Assembly (NCBI RefSeq): GCF_900115955.1
Contig: NZ_FOYL01000003.1
Location: 901,117-965,116, forward strand
DNA: 64,000 bases
Direction of reading: 5' to 3'
DNA from: Lentzea waywayandensis
GTDB taxonomy: Bacteria; Actinomycetota; Actinomycetes; Mycobacteriales; Pseudonocardiaceae
The translations under genes and the position numbers were made by a program. Below, piece by piece: positions 8,710 to 17,146 of the stretch. Under the pieces are notes generated by a model. It did not search any database. It worked only from the letters and a program-made list of their open reading frames with translations, and had not been told where the DNA came from. Positions within the stretch are counted from its first letter, which is position 1. Each line of letters starts with the position of its first letter.

Positions 8710-9165
8710 GTGGAACTATGCACGCGCGCGTATGACCATCCAGACTCGGTCAAGATGATCGCCGACCTCCAGCAGGTCTACGTCGAGCGCTACGGCGACG
8801 TCGACGTCACGCCGGTCGATCCGGCGCAGTTCGCCGCGCCGCTCGGCTACTTCGTCATCGGGTACCTGGACGGCGTGCCCGTCGCGTGTGGCGGCTGGCG
8901 CGTCAACGACGAGCTGGACGGCGCCGCCGAGATCAAGCGGATGTACGTCGTCGACTCCGCACGAGGCAAAGGCCTGTCACGGCTCGTGCTCGCGCATCTG
9001 GAAACCACTGCGCGCGAGGCAGGTCTGCGGCGGATGGTGCTGGAGACCGGATTGCGCCAACCCGAGGCGATCGCCCTGTACACGTCCAGCGGCTATGAGC
9101 GGATCGACAACTTCGGCGTGTACCGGGACCACCCGGAGAGCCGCTGCTTCGGGAAGTCGTTGTAG
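8710..9165 (+). CDS. GNAT family N-acetyltransferase
   Basis: A 151-residue single GNAT domain. Motif A is read as KRMYVVDSARGKGLSRLVLAHL (acetyl-CoA loop RGKGLS) and motif B as RMVLETGLRQPEAIALYTSSGYERI. The acceptor substrate cannot be told. It sits between thiL and a gamma-carbonic anhydrase-like gene in the same direction. The GTG start was chosen from the -10 spacing and because it gives the complete first strand of the fold. Confidence 0.88.
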   Translation: MELCTRAYDHPDSVKMIADLQQVYVERYGDVDVTPVDPAQFAAPLGYFVIGYLDGVPVACGGWRVNDELDGAAEIKRMYVVDSARGKGLSRLVLAHLETTAREAGLRRMVLETGLRQPEAIALYTSSGYERIDNFGVYRDHPESRCFGKSL

Positions 9166-9168
9166 GTT
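9163..9168 (+). promoter_or_regulatory. -10 box TAGGTT for the gamma-carbonic anhydrase-like gene
   Basis: TAGGTT overlaps the preceding stop codon and is exactly seven bases from the ATG at 9176, predicting a leaderless mRNA. Confidence 0.5.
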
Positions 9169-9175
9169 CGGGCGC

Positions 9176-9697
9176 ATGGCCATCTATGCGCTGGGGGACT
9201 ACACGCCGCAGATCCACCCGGAGGCGTACGTGCACCCGGACGCGACGGTGATCGGCGACGTCCGCATCGGCGCGTTCTCGTCGGTGTGGCCACAAGCCGT
9301 GCTGCGCGGTGACTACGGGCGCATCGTCGTGGACGAGCGCACGTCGATCCAGGACGGCACGATCGTCCACTGCACCGAGGTCCACCCGGTGCACATCGGA
9401 TCGTCGTGCGTCATCGGCCACAACGTCCACATCGAGGGCGCGACCATCGCGGACGACTGCCTGATCGCGTCGGGTTCGGTGGTGCTCAACGGTTCCATCG
9501 TGGAAAAGGGCGCGATCGTCGGCGCCGGCGCGGTGGTCTCGTTCGACGGCCACGTCCGCGAACGCACGATGGTGCTGGGAGTTCCCGCTCGCGAACGTGC
9601 CGGACACGTTGTGCCAGAACAGGCCTGGGCATTCATCGTGGAGAAATATGTTCAGAACATCGCTTTGTACCGGGAGAAGCTCCGTCGGCTCGATTGA
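9176..9697 (+). CDS. Gamma-carbonic anhydrase-like hexapeptide-repeat protein
   Basis: A 173-residue left-handed beta-helix protein of the gamma-carbonic anhydrase/PaaY/YrdA family. Repeated hexapeptide turns are visible ([42 protein letters not shown]). The candidate zinc histidines are in IVHCTE and in GHNVH. Active carbonic anhydrase has been shown for only some family members, so catalysis is uncertain. It lies directly upstream of ung, separated by 20 bases. Confidence 0.88.
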   Translation: MAIYALGDYTPQIHPEAYVHPDATVIGDVRIGAFSSVWPQAVLRGDYGRIVVDERTSIQDGTIVHCTEVHPVHIGSSCVIGHNVHIEGATIADDCLIASGSVVLNGSIVEKGAIVGAGAVVSFDGHVRERTMVLGVPARERAGHVVPEQAWAFIVEKYVQNIALYREKLRRLD

Positions 9698-9703
9698 GTG
9701 AGA

Positions 9704-9709
9704 TAGGGT
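9704..9709 (+). promoter_or_regulatory. -10 box TAGGGT for ung
   Basis: TAGGGT followed by eight bases and the GTG at 9718. This supports the chosen start of ung and a leaderless transcript. Confidence 0.45.
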
Positions 9710-9717
9710 TCACAGCC

Positions 9718-10392
9718 GTGGCTCGTCCCCTCAACGAAGTTGTCGAAGCCGGTTGGGCTGAAGCTCTCGCCCCCGTTGCTGACCAGATCGCCGCCATGGG
9801 TGAGTTCCTGCGCGCGGAGGTCGCCGCGGATCGCACCTATCTTCCCGCGGGCGAGAACGTGCTGCGTGCATTTCAGCAGCCGTTCCACCAGGTGAAGGTG
9901 CTGATCGTCGGCCAGGACCCGTACCCGACGCCCGGCCACGCGGTCGGCCTGTCGTTCTCGGTTGCCCCCGACGTGCGGCCCATTCCCAAGTCGCTCATCA
10001 ACATCTACAAGGAATACGCCGAAGATCTCGGTCACCCGATCCCGTCCAACGGCGATCTGACCCCGTGGTCCGAGCGCGGTGTTCTGCTGCTCAACAGGGC
10101 TTTGACCGTGCAGCCCGGCAAGGCGAACTCCCACCAGGGCAAGGGCTGGGAGAAGGTGACCGAGCAGGCGATCAAGGCTCTCGCCGCCCGGGACGCACCT
10201 CTCGTGTCGATCCTGTGGGGCCGCAACGCGCGCAACCTGCGCCCTTTGCTGGAACCGTTGCCCGCCATCGAATCCGCGCACCCGTCGCCTTTGTCGGCGC
10301 ACTCCGGGTTCTTCGGTTCGAAGCCGTTCAGCCGCGCCAACGAACTGCTGGAGAAGCAGGGCGCCGACCCGATCGACTGGAAGCTCCCGTAA
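9718..10392 (+). CDS. ung: Uracil-DNA glycosylase (family 1)
   Basis: Removes uracil from DNA in base excision repair. 224 residues, the standard length. The water-activating motif [17 protein letters not shown], the uracil-binding region, and the DNA-intercalation motif [18 protein letters not shown] (HPSPLSA) are intact. The frame is open upstream, but GTG at 9718 gives the correct N-terminus. An MFS gene begins at its TAA. Confidence 0.97.
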   Translation: MARPLNEVVEAGWAEALAPVADQIAAMGEFLRAEVAADRTYLPAGENVLRAFQQPFHQVKVLIVGQDPYPTPGHAVGLSFSVAPDVRPIPKSLINIYKEYAEDLGHPIPSNGDLTPWSERGVLLLNRALTVQPGKANSHQGKGWEKVTEQAIKALAARDAPLVSILWGRNARNLRPLLEPLPAIESAHPSPLSAHSGFFGSKPFSRANELLEKQGADPIDWKLP

Positions 10393-11594
10393 TTGCCTCG
10401 GCAAGACGTGATCTGACGCTGACGGCCGCGGGCGCGGCCGTCAGCGAGTTCGGGAATTCCCTGTCACTGCTCGTTCTGCTCTTCTGGGCGACGCCGATCA
10501 GTCCGTTGCTGGTCGCCGCGATCCTCGTCGCCGAACTGCTGCCGTTCGTGCTCGGCGCGCCGCTCGCCGGAATGCTCGTCGACCGGCTGCCCAACCGCCG
10601 CCTGCTGATCGCCGCGCTGGTCTTCCAGGGCGTCGCGATCGCGGCTGTCGCGCCGTTGATGGGTCAGCCCGCGTTCGTGGTGGCGCTGGTGTTCCTCTCG
10701 GGCTGCGGCCGTGCGATCGCCCAGCCCTGCATCTCCGCTCTGCTGCCGCACATCGCCGGTGAAGAAGAAGCGACGCGCGGGTACGCGTGGCTCAGCACCG
10801 GGCGCAGTCTCGGCAGCATGGCGGGCGTCACCGGTGGCGCGTTGCTCGCCGGGTTCTTCGGACACCCCGTGGCGTTGCTCATCGACGGCGGCACGTTCCT
10901 CGCCTATGCGGTGATGCTGGCTTTCGTGCGCTCGGAACGCCGCCCTTCCGGCACACACGAGGCACGCCCCAGCGCGCTCGCGGGCATTAGGCACGTGCGG
11001 CAGGACCCCGTGCTGTTCGCGACGATCGTCGGGCTGGCCTTCTGCGTCGGCACGGTCGTAGTGGTCAACGTGGCCGACCCCGCGTTCGTGCGGTACGTGC
11101 TGCACGGCGACGAGTTCGTGCTGGGCGCGATGCAGGCGTGCTGGCTGGGCGGGATCCTGGTCGGCAACCGGGTGGCGGCGCGGCTGCGGACCGTTTCGCA
11201 GGTGGCCCACGCGATTGCCTTCGCCGCGGCCACCACGGGCATCGGCGTGCTGATCCCGGCGGCGTTCCCGTTCTTCGCGGCGGCAGGGACGGGCTGGGTC
11301 ATCGGCGGTGTGTCGAACGGGGTCCATAACGTGGCGCTGAACGCCGCCGTGCGGTTGCGCACGCCTGAGGAGATGCGTGGGCGGGCGTTTGCCGCAGTCG
11401 GGTCCATGGTGATCGGCGCGAACCTGATCGGGACGGCTGCCGCAGGTGGGTTGCTGCTGGTCATGGGGCCACGGGCGGTGTTCGCGCTCGGCGGCGCCGG
11501 GGCGTTGCTCAGCGGCGTCGCCTGCCTGGTGTACGTGCGCCGGGCCCTGAAACGCGAAGAGAGCCCGGCCGAAGCCGAGCTCTCCTCGAACTAA
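10392..11594 (+). CDS. MFS transporter, start codon uncertain
   Basis: About 400 residues with some ten to twelve hydrophobic segments. The loop after TM2 has the MFS motif A-like MLVDRLPNRRLL, as in drug exporters of the enterobactin/macrolide type. No ATG, GTG or TTG occurs in frame before the first membrane segment. The reading frame can begin at ATT (10392), which overlaps the ung stop TAA, or at CTG codons nearby; the next GTG (near 10548) would delete TM1. Translational coupling to ung with a rare start is the simplest reading. The substrate is unknown. Confidence 0.75.
   Translation: MASARRDLTLTAAGAAVSEFGNSLSLLVLLFWATPISPLLVAAILVAELLPFVLGAPLAGMLVDRLPNRRLLIAALVFQGVAIAAVAPLMGQPAFVVALVFLSGCGRAIAQPCISALLPHIAGEEEATRGYAWLSTGRSLGSMAGVTGGALLAGFFGHPVALLIDGGTFLAYAVMLAFVRSERRPSGTHEARPSALAGIRHVRQDPVLFATIVGLAFCVGTVVVVNVADPAFVRYVLHGDEFVLGAMQACWLGGILVGNRVAARLRTVSQVAHAIAFAAATTGIGVLIPAAFPFFAAAGTGWVIGGVSNGVHNVALNAAVRLRTPEEMRGRAFAAVGSMVIGANLIGTAAAGGLLLVMGPRAVFALGGAGALLSGVACLVYVRRALKREESPAEAELSSN
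11559..11584. terminator. Hairpin between convergent MFS and rpmB genes
   Basis: GAGAGCCCGGC and GCCGAGCTCTC pair with one mismatch around a CGAA tetraloop, inside the last MFS codons. It lies between two converging genes and may stop transcripts from both sides. There is no U tract, so confidence is limited. Confidence 0.4.
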
Positions 11595-11613
11595 AAACGA
11601 ACTGTGGCGGTGA

Positions 11614-11805
11614 TCAGCCGCGCACGACCTTGCCGGCCTTCAGGCAGGACGTGCACACGTTGATCCGCTGGCGCTGCGAGGCCGAAACCTTGGCGCGCAC
11701 AGACTGGATGTTCGGGTTCCAGCGGCGGTTCGTCTTCCGCTGGGAGTGCGAAACCGAATGGCCGAAGCCCGGCCCCTTGCCACAGACGTCGCACACGGCA
11801 GCCAC
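11614..11805 (-). CDS. rpmB: 50S ribosomal protein L28, zinc-binding form
   Basis: A 63-residue ribosomal protein. It begins [14 protein letters not shown] and ends with [14 protein letters not shown], so both CxxC pairs are present and it is the zinc-binding (C+) type. Many actinobacteria also have a zinc-free paralog under Zur control elsewhere. The GTG at 11805 lies eight bases from an AGGAG site. It is divergent to the DhaL-like gene, a common arrangement with recG next. Confidence 0.96.
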   Translation of the reverse strand: MAAVCDVCGKGPGFGHSVSHSQRKTNRRWNPNIQSVRAKVSASQRQRINVCTSCLKAGKVVRG

Positions 11806-11940
11806 GTCAGCCACTCCTTCAGGTTCCTCAAGCGGTAAGTCTCGCGTCCCGGTGGGCGCGCAAGCGTGCACAAGCCTCAACCGGGCACGGCAACTCAACG
11901 AGGGTAGCCGGTGGCATCACCTGCGACCAAACCGGGTGGA

Positions 11941-11946
11941 TACTCT
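11941..11946 (+). promoter_or_regulatory. -10 box TACTCT for the DhaL-domain gene
   Basis: TACTCT followed by exactly seven bases and the ATG at 11954. The same TACTCT-N7-start layout is found at smc. Confidence 0.5.
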
Positions 11947-11953
11947 CGCCGCC

Positions 11954-13564
11954 ATGCAGGTCATGGATGCGGTCGCGGTGCGCAGATGGGCAGACGCCTG
12001 CGTGCGGTCGTTGGACGCCAATCGGGAGTCGATCGACCAGATCAACGTCTTTCCCGTGCCGGATGGTGACACAGGTACGAACCTGCTGCACACGATGCAG
12101 TCGGCGCTCGACGCGCTGCTGCGTTCGCCCATGTCGACAGTGGGGGACGCGCTGTCGGCGCTCGCCCGCGGCGCACTCGCCGGGGCGCGGGGGAACTCGG
12201 GCGTGATCCTGTCTCAGGTGCTCAGGGGCCTGGCGGAGACCGTGCAGGAGGTGTCGCTGGTCACCGGCACGGCGTTGCGCAAGGGCCTGCACCGGGCCGA
12301 TGAGCTGGCCACGGCCGCTGTGTCCAAGCCCGTTCCCGGCACTGTCCTGTCCGTGCTGCACGCCGCGTCCGAGGCCGCTCGTGACTGCAAGTCGGACGAA
12401 CTGGACGACGTGGTGATGGCGGCGTCGCGCGCGGGTGCCGTCGCACTGGCCGATACGCCCCGTCAGCTCGCCGTGCTGGCCAAGGCCGGGGTGGTCGACG
12501 CGGGCGGACGAGGGCTCGTTGTGTTGTTGGACACATTGGCCGCGGTGATCACCGGCCAGAGTGTGGAAACACCGATGGACGCGCCCTTGCTGCCGCGCAC
12601 GCCGGAGTCGCTGACGACCGAGCGCGAGAGCGGGTCGTCGGAGTTCGAGTACGAGGTCATGTACCTGCTCGACGACACCTCGGACGAGGCGGTGGCCGAG
12701 TTGCGCGCCCTCTTGAACGGGCTGGGCGACTGCGTGTCGGTCGTGGGGGACGGGGCCTCGTTGTGGACCGTTCACGTGCACTGCAACGACATCGGCGCGG
12801 CAGTCGAGTCGGGTGTGCGCGCCGGCCGTCCGCACCGCATTACGGTGGCGCGGTTCGCTGATCAGATCACCGCGCAGGCTTCTCGGTTCGTGCGCGACCG
12901 GGCGATCGTGGTGGTGGTGAGCGGCGCCGTGGACCTGTTCCGCGCGGAAGGCGCCGCGGTGTTCGACCTCGCGTCTACTACGGCCACGCCCACGGACCTG
13001 TTGTCGGCCATCGTGTCGACGCGCGCGCGTCACGTCGCGGTGCTGCCAGGTGATCCGGACATCCGTACGGCTCTGGATGAGGCCGTGGCGTACGCACAGG
13101 CCGCCGGACAGGACGTAGTGGTGGTGCCGACGTTCTCGCCCGTGCAGGCCCTCGCGGCGTTGGCGGTGCACGATTCCTCTAGGCGCGCTGGTGACGACGT
13201 TGTCGCCATGGCCGAGGCCGCCGCCGCCACGCGCCGTGGTGAACTCTCGATCGCCGCCGACGAGGCCCTCACGTGGGTGGGCCGCTGCCAGCCGGGCGAC
13301 CTGCTGGGCATGCTGGACGGCGAGGTCGTGCTGATCGAGCCGGGTCCCGCGGCGCCGGAGTCGTTGATGGACCTGTCCTGCCGCCTGATCGACCGCATGC
13401 TGGCGGGCGGCGGCGAGCTGGTGACGGTGATCCTGGGCGCCGACGCGCCCGATGGCCTGACCGAGGTGCTGGAGGACCACGTGCGGGTCACCCATCCGGA
13501 GGTCGAGGTGACGGCGTATCCGGGCGGACAGCCGGACACGGTCATTTTTGTCGGTGTCGAGTAG
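11954..13564 (+). CDS. DhaL/DegV-type kinase, FakA (YloV)-like
   Basis: A 536-residue protein with an N-terminal DhaL nucleotide-binding domain (NVFPVPDGDTGTNLLHTM, then GARGNSGVILSQVLRG). The later region has features of the FakA/YloV C-terminal domain (FEYEVMYLLDD). FakA phosphorylates fatty acids held by FakB (DegV) partners in Firmicutes. Actinobacterial homologs commonly precede recG, as here, but their substrate is not firmly known. ATG at 11954 and ATG at 11963 are both possible starts; the first fits the -10 spacing. recG follows after 14 bases. Confidence 0.88.
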   Translation: MQVMDAVAVRRWADACVRSLDANRESIDQINVFPVPDGDTGTNLLHTMQSALDALLRSPMSTVGDALSALARGALAGARGNSGVILSQVLRGLAETVQEVSLVTGTALRKGLHRADELATAAVSKPVPGTVLSVLHAASEAARDCKSDELDDVVMAASRAGAVALADTPRQLAVLAKAGVVDAGGRGLVVLLDTLAAVITGQSVETPMDAPLLPRTPESLTTERESGSSEFEYEVMYLLDDTSDEAVAELRALLNGLGDCVSVVGDGASLWTVHVHCNDIGAAVESGVRAGRPHRITVARFADQITAQASRFVRDRAIVVVVSGAVDLFRAEGAAVFDLASTTATPTDLLSAIVSTRARHVAVLPGDPDIRTALDEAVAYAQAAGQDVVVVPTFSPVQALAALAVHDSSRRAGDDVVAMAEAAAATRRGELSIAADEALTWVGRCQPGDLLGMLDGEVVLIEPGPAAPESLMDLSCRLIDRMLAGGGELVTVILGADAPDGLTEVLEDHVRVTHPEVEVTAYPGGQPDTVIFVGVE

Positions 13565-13578
13565 TTCAATAGGGCGCG

Positions 13579-16500
13579 ATGATCTCCTTCGACGACAAGC
13601 TGCAGCCGTTGCTCGGCAAGAAGACCGCCGACGCACTGGAGACCGGCCTCGGCCTCACGACGGTCGGCGACCTGCTGCGCCACTACCCGCGCCGCTACGA
13701 CGAGCGCGGGAAGCTGACCGACATCAGGTCGCTGGAAATCGACGAGCACGTCACGGTGCAGGCCGAGGTCCGCAAGTGCCAGAAGCGCCAGATGAAGGCG
13801 CGCCGCGGCCAGATGACCGAGGCCGTCATCACCGACGGCACCTCGGAGCTGCACCTGGTGTTCTTCGGCAAGCCCGCGTTCGTCGCCGAGCAGGAGCTCC
13901 TGCCGGGCACGCGGGCGTTGTTCGCCGGCAAGGTCGGCCGCTACCGGCAGAACCTGCAGCTGGTGCACCCGGCGTTCGAGGTCCTCACCGCGGAGCAGGA
14001 CGGATCGTCGTTCCTGCAGGCCTTCCTGCCCGTCTACCCGGCGTCGCAGCACATCAACACGTGGAACATCGCGAACTGCGTGAAGCAGCTCCTGGAGATC
14101 TGGGACGGCGTGCCGGAGGACCCGCTGCCGGAGGACTTCCGTCTCGAGCAGGGCCTGATCGGCCTGGAGGACGCGCTGCGGTCGATCCACCGGCCGGACA
14201 GCTGGGCGCAGATCTCCGTCGCGCAGCTGCGGCTGAAGTGGGACGAGGCGCTGGCCGTGCAGCTGGCTTTGGCGCAGCGTCGCAAGGCTTCCACAGCTCG
14301 TCCGGCACCTGCCTGTGCGCGCAGGTCCGGCGGCATCCTGGACGCGTTCGACGCGCGGCTGCCGTTCACGCTGACGGCGGGCCAGGTTGAGGTGGGTTCG
14401 CAGGTCTCCGCTGATCTTGAGTCGACTGTGCCGATGAACCGGTTGTTGCAGGGCGAGGTCGGCTCGGGCAAGGCTCAACCGCTCGACTCGCTGGTCCTCA
14501 CGCCTACCGGTTTCCGCCGCATGGGTGATGTGCACATCGGAGACGAGGTGATCGCCGCCAGCGGTGAGGTCACGGTGGTGACCGGTGTCTTTCCTCAGGG
14601 CGAGCGCGATGTCTATCGGGTGGTTCTGTCCGATGGCCGCAGCGTTGAGTCCGATTTGGAACATCTATGGGCTGTCAACACCACCGTGCGCCGGGACAGG
14701 GGCAATCCCCTCAAGGTCCTGACCTTGAGGGAGATTCGGGACGACCTCACGACCTCGAACGGTGCGTCCAAATGGCATCTGCCCGTGGTGACAGCGCCGG
14801 AACTGGACTGTCTGTCGGAACGGTCGTTGGATCCGTATCTGCTCGGGCTGCTCATCGGGGACGGGTCACTCTTGAACGGGCGCATCGTGTTCACCAGCGC
14901 TGATCCGGAGTTGCTGGTCGAGCTGATGGCCGCGCTTCCACGAGGAGCGCACTTGGTCAAATCTCCCTCAGCGCGAAAGTACGACTGGTACGTCCAAGGG
15001 TGTCGCAGAGGAACGAACCCCGTGCTCGATGCGCTGCGTGACCAGGGCGTATACGGCCACCGAGCCAAGGACAAGTTTCTGCCGGAGAACTATCTGGTCG
15101 CGCCTGTCAAAGACAGGCACGCGTTGTTGCAGGGTCTTCTGGACACTGACGGCACGCTGAACAGCGAGCACGGTTCCAACGTCACCTTCCTGTCGGCGTC
15201 GCCCAAGCTCGCGGACCAGGTCGCATGGCTGGCCGAGTCGCTCGGGGGCACCGGCAAGGTCAGGCCGGTTGTCAAGATGGGAAACACATACCACCTGGTC
15301 AGCCTTCGCCTGCCGAACGAGTTCCCGCCGTTCCGGCTCACACGGAAGGCTGAGCTCGTCAAGGAACGCACGAAGTACGAGAAGCCCGTGCGGGCGATTC
15401 GTGCGGTCGAGTTTGTCGGTCGTAAGCCCGTGCAGTGCATCTCTGTTGCACACCATGACCAGCTCTACGTCACCGACCACTTCGTCGTCACTCACAACAC
15501 GATGGTCGCGTTGCGCGCCATGCTCCAGGCCGTCGACGCGGGCCGTCAGTCCGCGATGCTCGCACCCACGGAAGTCCTTGCGGCACAACATGCTCGCTCG
15601 TTGACCGAGATGCTCGGCGACCTCGCCCAGGCGGGCCAGCTGGGCGGCGCGGAGGACGCGACCCGCGTGACGCTGCTGACCGGCTCGATGAACACGGCCC
15701 AGCGCCGTCAGGCGTTGCTCGACATCGTGACCGGCGAGGCGGGCATCGTCGTCGGCACGCACGCGATCATCCAGGAGAAGGTGGAGTTCCACTCCCTGGG
15801 CCTCGTCGTGGTCGACGAACAACACCGCTTCGGCGTGGAACAACGAGCGGCGCTTTCGGCACGCGGCGAACGGGAGAACCCGCACGTGCTCGTGATGACC
15901 GCGACCCCGATCCCGCGCACGGTGGCCATGACGGTCTACGGCGACCTGGAAGTCTCGGCTCTGCGCGAACTGCCCGGCGGCCGCTCGCCGATCAAGACCT
16001 CGGTCGTCCCAGTCCGCGAAAAGCCCGCCTGGCTGGACCGCGCCTTCGCCCGAGTGCGCGAGGAGGTGGCGAAGGGCCACCAGGCGTACTTCGTCTGCCC
16101 GCGCATCGGCGACGAGGAACCGGCGAAGTCCGACGACGAGGACAAGCGCCCAGCCCTGTCCGTGATCGACGTGGCAACGATGCTCGCGCAGGGCCCGTTG
16201 CGCGGCCTGCGAATCGAAATCCTGCACGGCCGCATGCCCCCGGACGAGAAGGACGCCGTGATGCGCGCCTTCGCGGCCAACGAGGTCCACGTCCTGGTGG
16301 CCACCACCGTCATCGAGGTAGGCGTCAACGTCCCGAACGCCACCGTCATGGCCATCATGGACGCGGACCGCTTCGGCGTTTCCCAGCTCCACCAGCTCCG
16401 AGGCCGGGTGGGCCGAGGCAGCGCGCCGGGCCTGTGCCTGCTGGTAACCGAAATGCCGGAGATGACGGCCACGATGGAACGCCTGCGTGCCGTCGAGTCC

Positions 16501-16761
16501 ACTCTGGACGGCTTCGAACTGGCCCAGCTGGACCTCGAACTGCGCCGCGAGGGCGACATCCTCGGCGCCGCGCAGTCAGGCCGCCGCTCGGGCCTGAAGA
16601 TGCTGTCCCTGCTGCGCGACGAGGACATCATCGAGGACGCCCGCACGGCGGCGCAGCAGGTGGTGGACGCCGATCCGGACCTTGCCGAGCATCCAGGGCT
16701 GGCGGGGATGGTGGCGACGCTGCTGACGGAGGAACGCGCGGACTTCCTGGAGAAGACCTAG
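13579..16761 (+). CDS. recG: ATP-dependent DNA helicase RecG interrupted by an intein
   Basis: RecG remodels stalled replication forks and branched DNA. The 1060-residue reading frame contains a 342-residue in-frame insert (residues 299-640); without it the protein is 718 residues, normal for the family. Before the insert lies the wedge/OB region and the start of Walker A (GEVGSGK). After it come Thr641 completing Walker A, the DEQH box (VVVDEQHRFGVEQRAAL), TATPIPRT, and TTVIEVGVNVPNATVM. The insert splits the ATPase P-loop, so the helicase should be inactive until splicing. Preceded by the DhaL-like gene. No frameshift is present. Confidence 0.97.
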   Translation: MISFDDKLQPLLGKKTADALETGLGLTTVGDLLRHYPRRYDERGKLTDIRSLEIDEHVTVQAEVRKCQKRQMKARRGQMTEAVITDGTSELHLVFFGKPAFVAEQELLPGTRALFAGKVGRYRQNLQLVHPAFEVLTAEQDGSSFLQAFLPVYPASQHINTWNIANCVKQLLEIWDGVPEDPLPEDFRLEQGLIGLEDALRSIHRPDSWAQISVAQLRLKWDEALAVQLALAQRRKASTARPAPACARRSGGILDAFDARLPFTLTAGQVEVGSQVSADLESTVPMNRLLQGEVGSGKAQPLDSLVLTPTGFRRMGDVHIGDEVIAASGEVTVVTGVFPQGERDVYRVVLSDGRSVESDLEHLWAVNTTVRRDRGNPLKVLTLREIRDDLTTSNGASKWHLPVVTAPELDCLSERSLDPYLLGLLIGDGSLLNGRIVFTSADPELLVELMAALPRGAHLVKSPSARKYDWYVQGCRRGTNPVLDALRDQGVYGHRAKDKFLPENYLVAPVKDRHALLQGLLDTDGTLNSEHGSNVTFLSASPKLADQVAWLAESLGGTGKVRPVVKMGNTYHLVSLRLPNEFPPFRLTRKAELVKERTKYEKPVRAIRAVEFVGRKPVQCISVAHHDQLYVTDHFVVTHNTMVALRAMLQAVDAGRQSAMLAPTEVLAAQHARSLTEMLGDLAQAGQLGGAEDATRVTLLTGSMNTAQRRQALLDIVTGEAGIVVGTHAIIQEKVEFHSLGLVVVDEQHRFGVEQRAALSARGERENPHVLVMTATPIPRTVAMTVYGDLEVSALRELPGGRSPIKTSVVPVREKPAWLDRAFARVREEVAKGHQAYFVCPRIGDEEPAKSDDEDKRPALSVIDVATMLAQGPLRGLRIEILHGRMPPDEKDAVMRAFAANEVHVLVATTVIEVGVNVPNATVMAIMDADRFGVSQLHQLRGRVGRGSAPGLCLLVTEMPEMTATMERLRAVESTLDGFELAQLDLELRREGDILGAAQSGRRSGLKMLSLLRDEDIIEDARTAAQQVVDADPDLAEHPGLAGMVATLLTEERADFLEKT
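14473..15498 (+). mobile_element. RecG intein with LAGLIDADG homing endonuclease, class 3-like
   Basis: A 342-residue intein inserted between Lys and Thr of Walker A GSGKT. It begins with Ala1 instead of Cys/Ser and ends THN followed by extein Thr. Trp66 lies two residues after block B His64, Cys322 is in block F (PVQCISV), and Thr340 precedes His341-Asn342. Together with Ala1 these match the Trp-Cys-Thr triplet of class 3 inteins, in which Cys322 would act as the first nucleophile. Homing endonuclease motifs are YLLGLLIGDG (122-131) and LLQGLLDTDG (218-227), so it may still be mobile. The DNA is less GC-biased at third positions than flanking recG, consistent with transfer. Confidence 0.95.
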
Positions 16762-16908
16762 CCGGCGGGGCCGCGCGGTTGGTGCCGCTGGGTTGGTGTC
16801 GCTGGGTTCGTGCCGCACGGCTCGTGGCGTGGGTGGGCGGGGCAAGGCGCCGGGTTGTGCCGTGCAGGCCCGTCACCCCAGCACCCACTCACGGCCCGCC
16901 ACCCGGTT

Positions 16909-16980
16909 CGGCCCGCAACCCGCCCACGGCCCGCAACCCGCCCACGGCCCGCAACCCGCCCACGGCCCGCAACCCGCCTA
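16909..16980. repeat. Four tandem 18-bp repeats
   Basis: The unit CGGCCCGCAACCCGCCCA occurs four times head to tail, the last copy differing by one base (C to T). Shorter related pieces flank both ends. Units are contiguous, so it is not a CRISPR. Confidence 0.85.
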
Positions 16981-17133
16981 CGGCTCCGCCGCCCGGTTCG
17001 GCCCGCCACCTCGCACGGCCTGCCACCACCCCCTTCTTGGCCTGCCCGCGACCATTCCTCCCTACTCACTCCATCTCCCACATCACCTGAAGGTGTGCGC
17101 GTGCCAGGTGCCGGAATTGTCCGGTGACCTGGG

Positions 17134-17139
17134 TACGTT
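17134..17139 (+). promoter_or_regulatory. -10 box TACGTT for the sialidase-fold gene
   Basis: TACGTT followed by seven bases and the GTG at 17147, supporting that start and a leaderless transcript. Confidence 0.45.
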
Positions 17140-17146
17140 CCCACCC

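Larger units (their letters stand above)
16762..17146. other. Non-coding gap with degenerate GC-rich repeats
   Basis: A 385-bp gap between recG and a secreted-protein gene. The first part has near-repeats of a GGTTGGTGCCGCTG type unit, followed by an 18-bp tandem array (separate entry) and pyrimidine-rich DNA. Open frames crossing it translate to low-complexity Gly/Pro/Arg repeats and have no ribosome site, so no gene is called. The promoter of the sialidase-like gene occupies its last bases. Confidence 0.6.

Noticed and set aside
14473-15498. A separate homing endonuclease gene inside recG
   Set aside because: The frame is continuous with recG and carries splicing motifs at both ends, so it is an intein rather than a free-standing ORF or an intron.
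16909-16980. Possible CRISPR array
   Set aside because: Units are contiguous without unique spacers and no cas genes are nearby.
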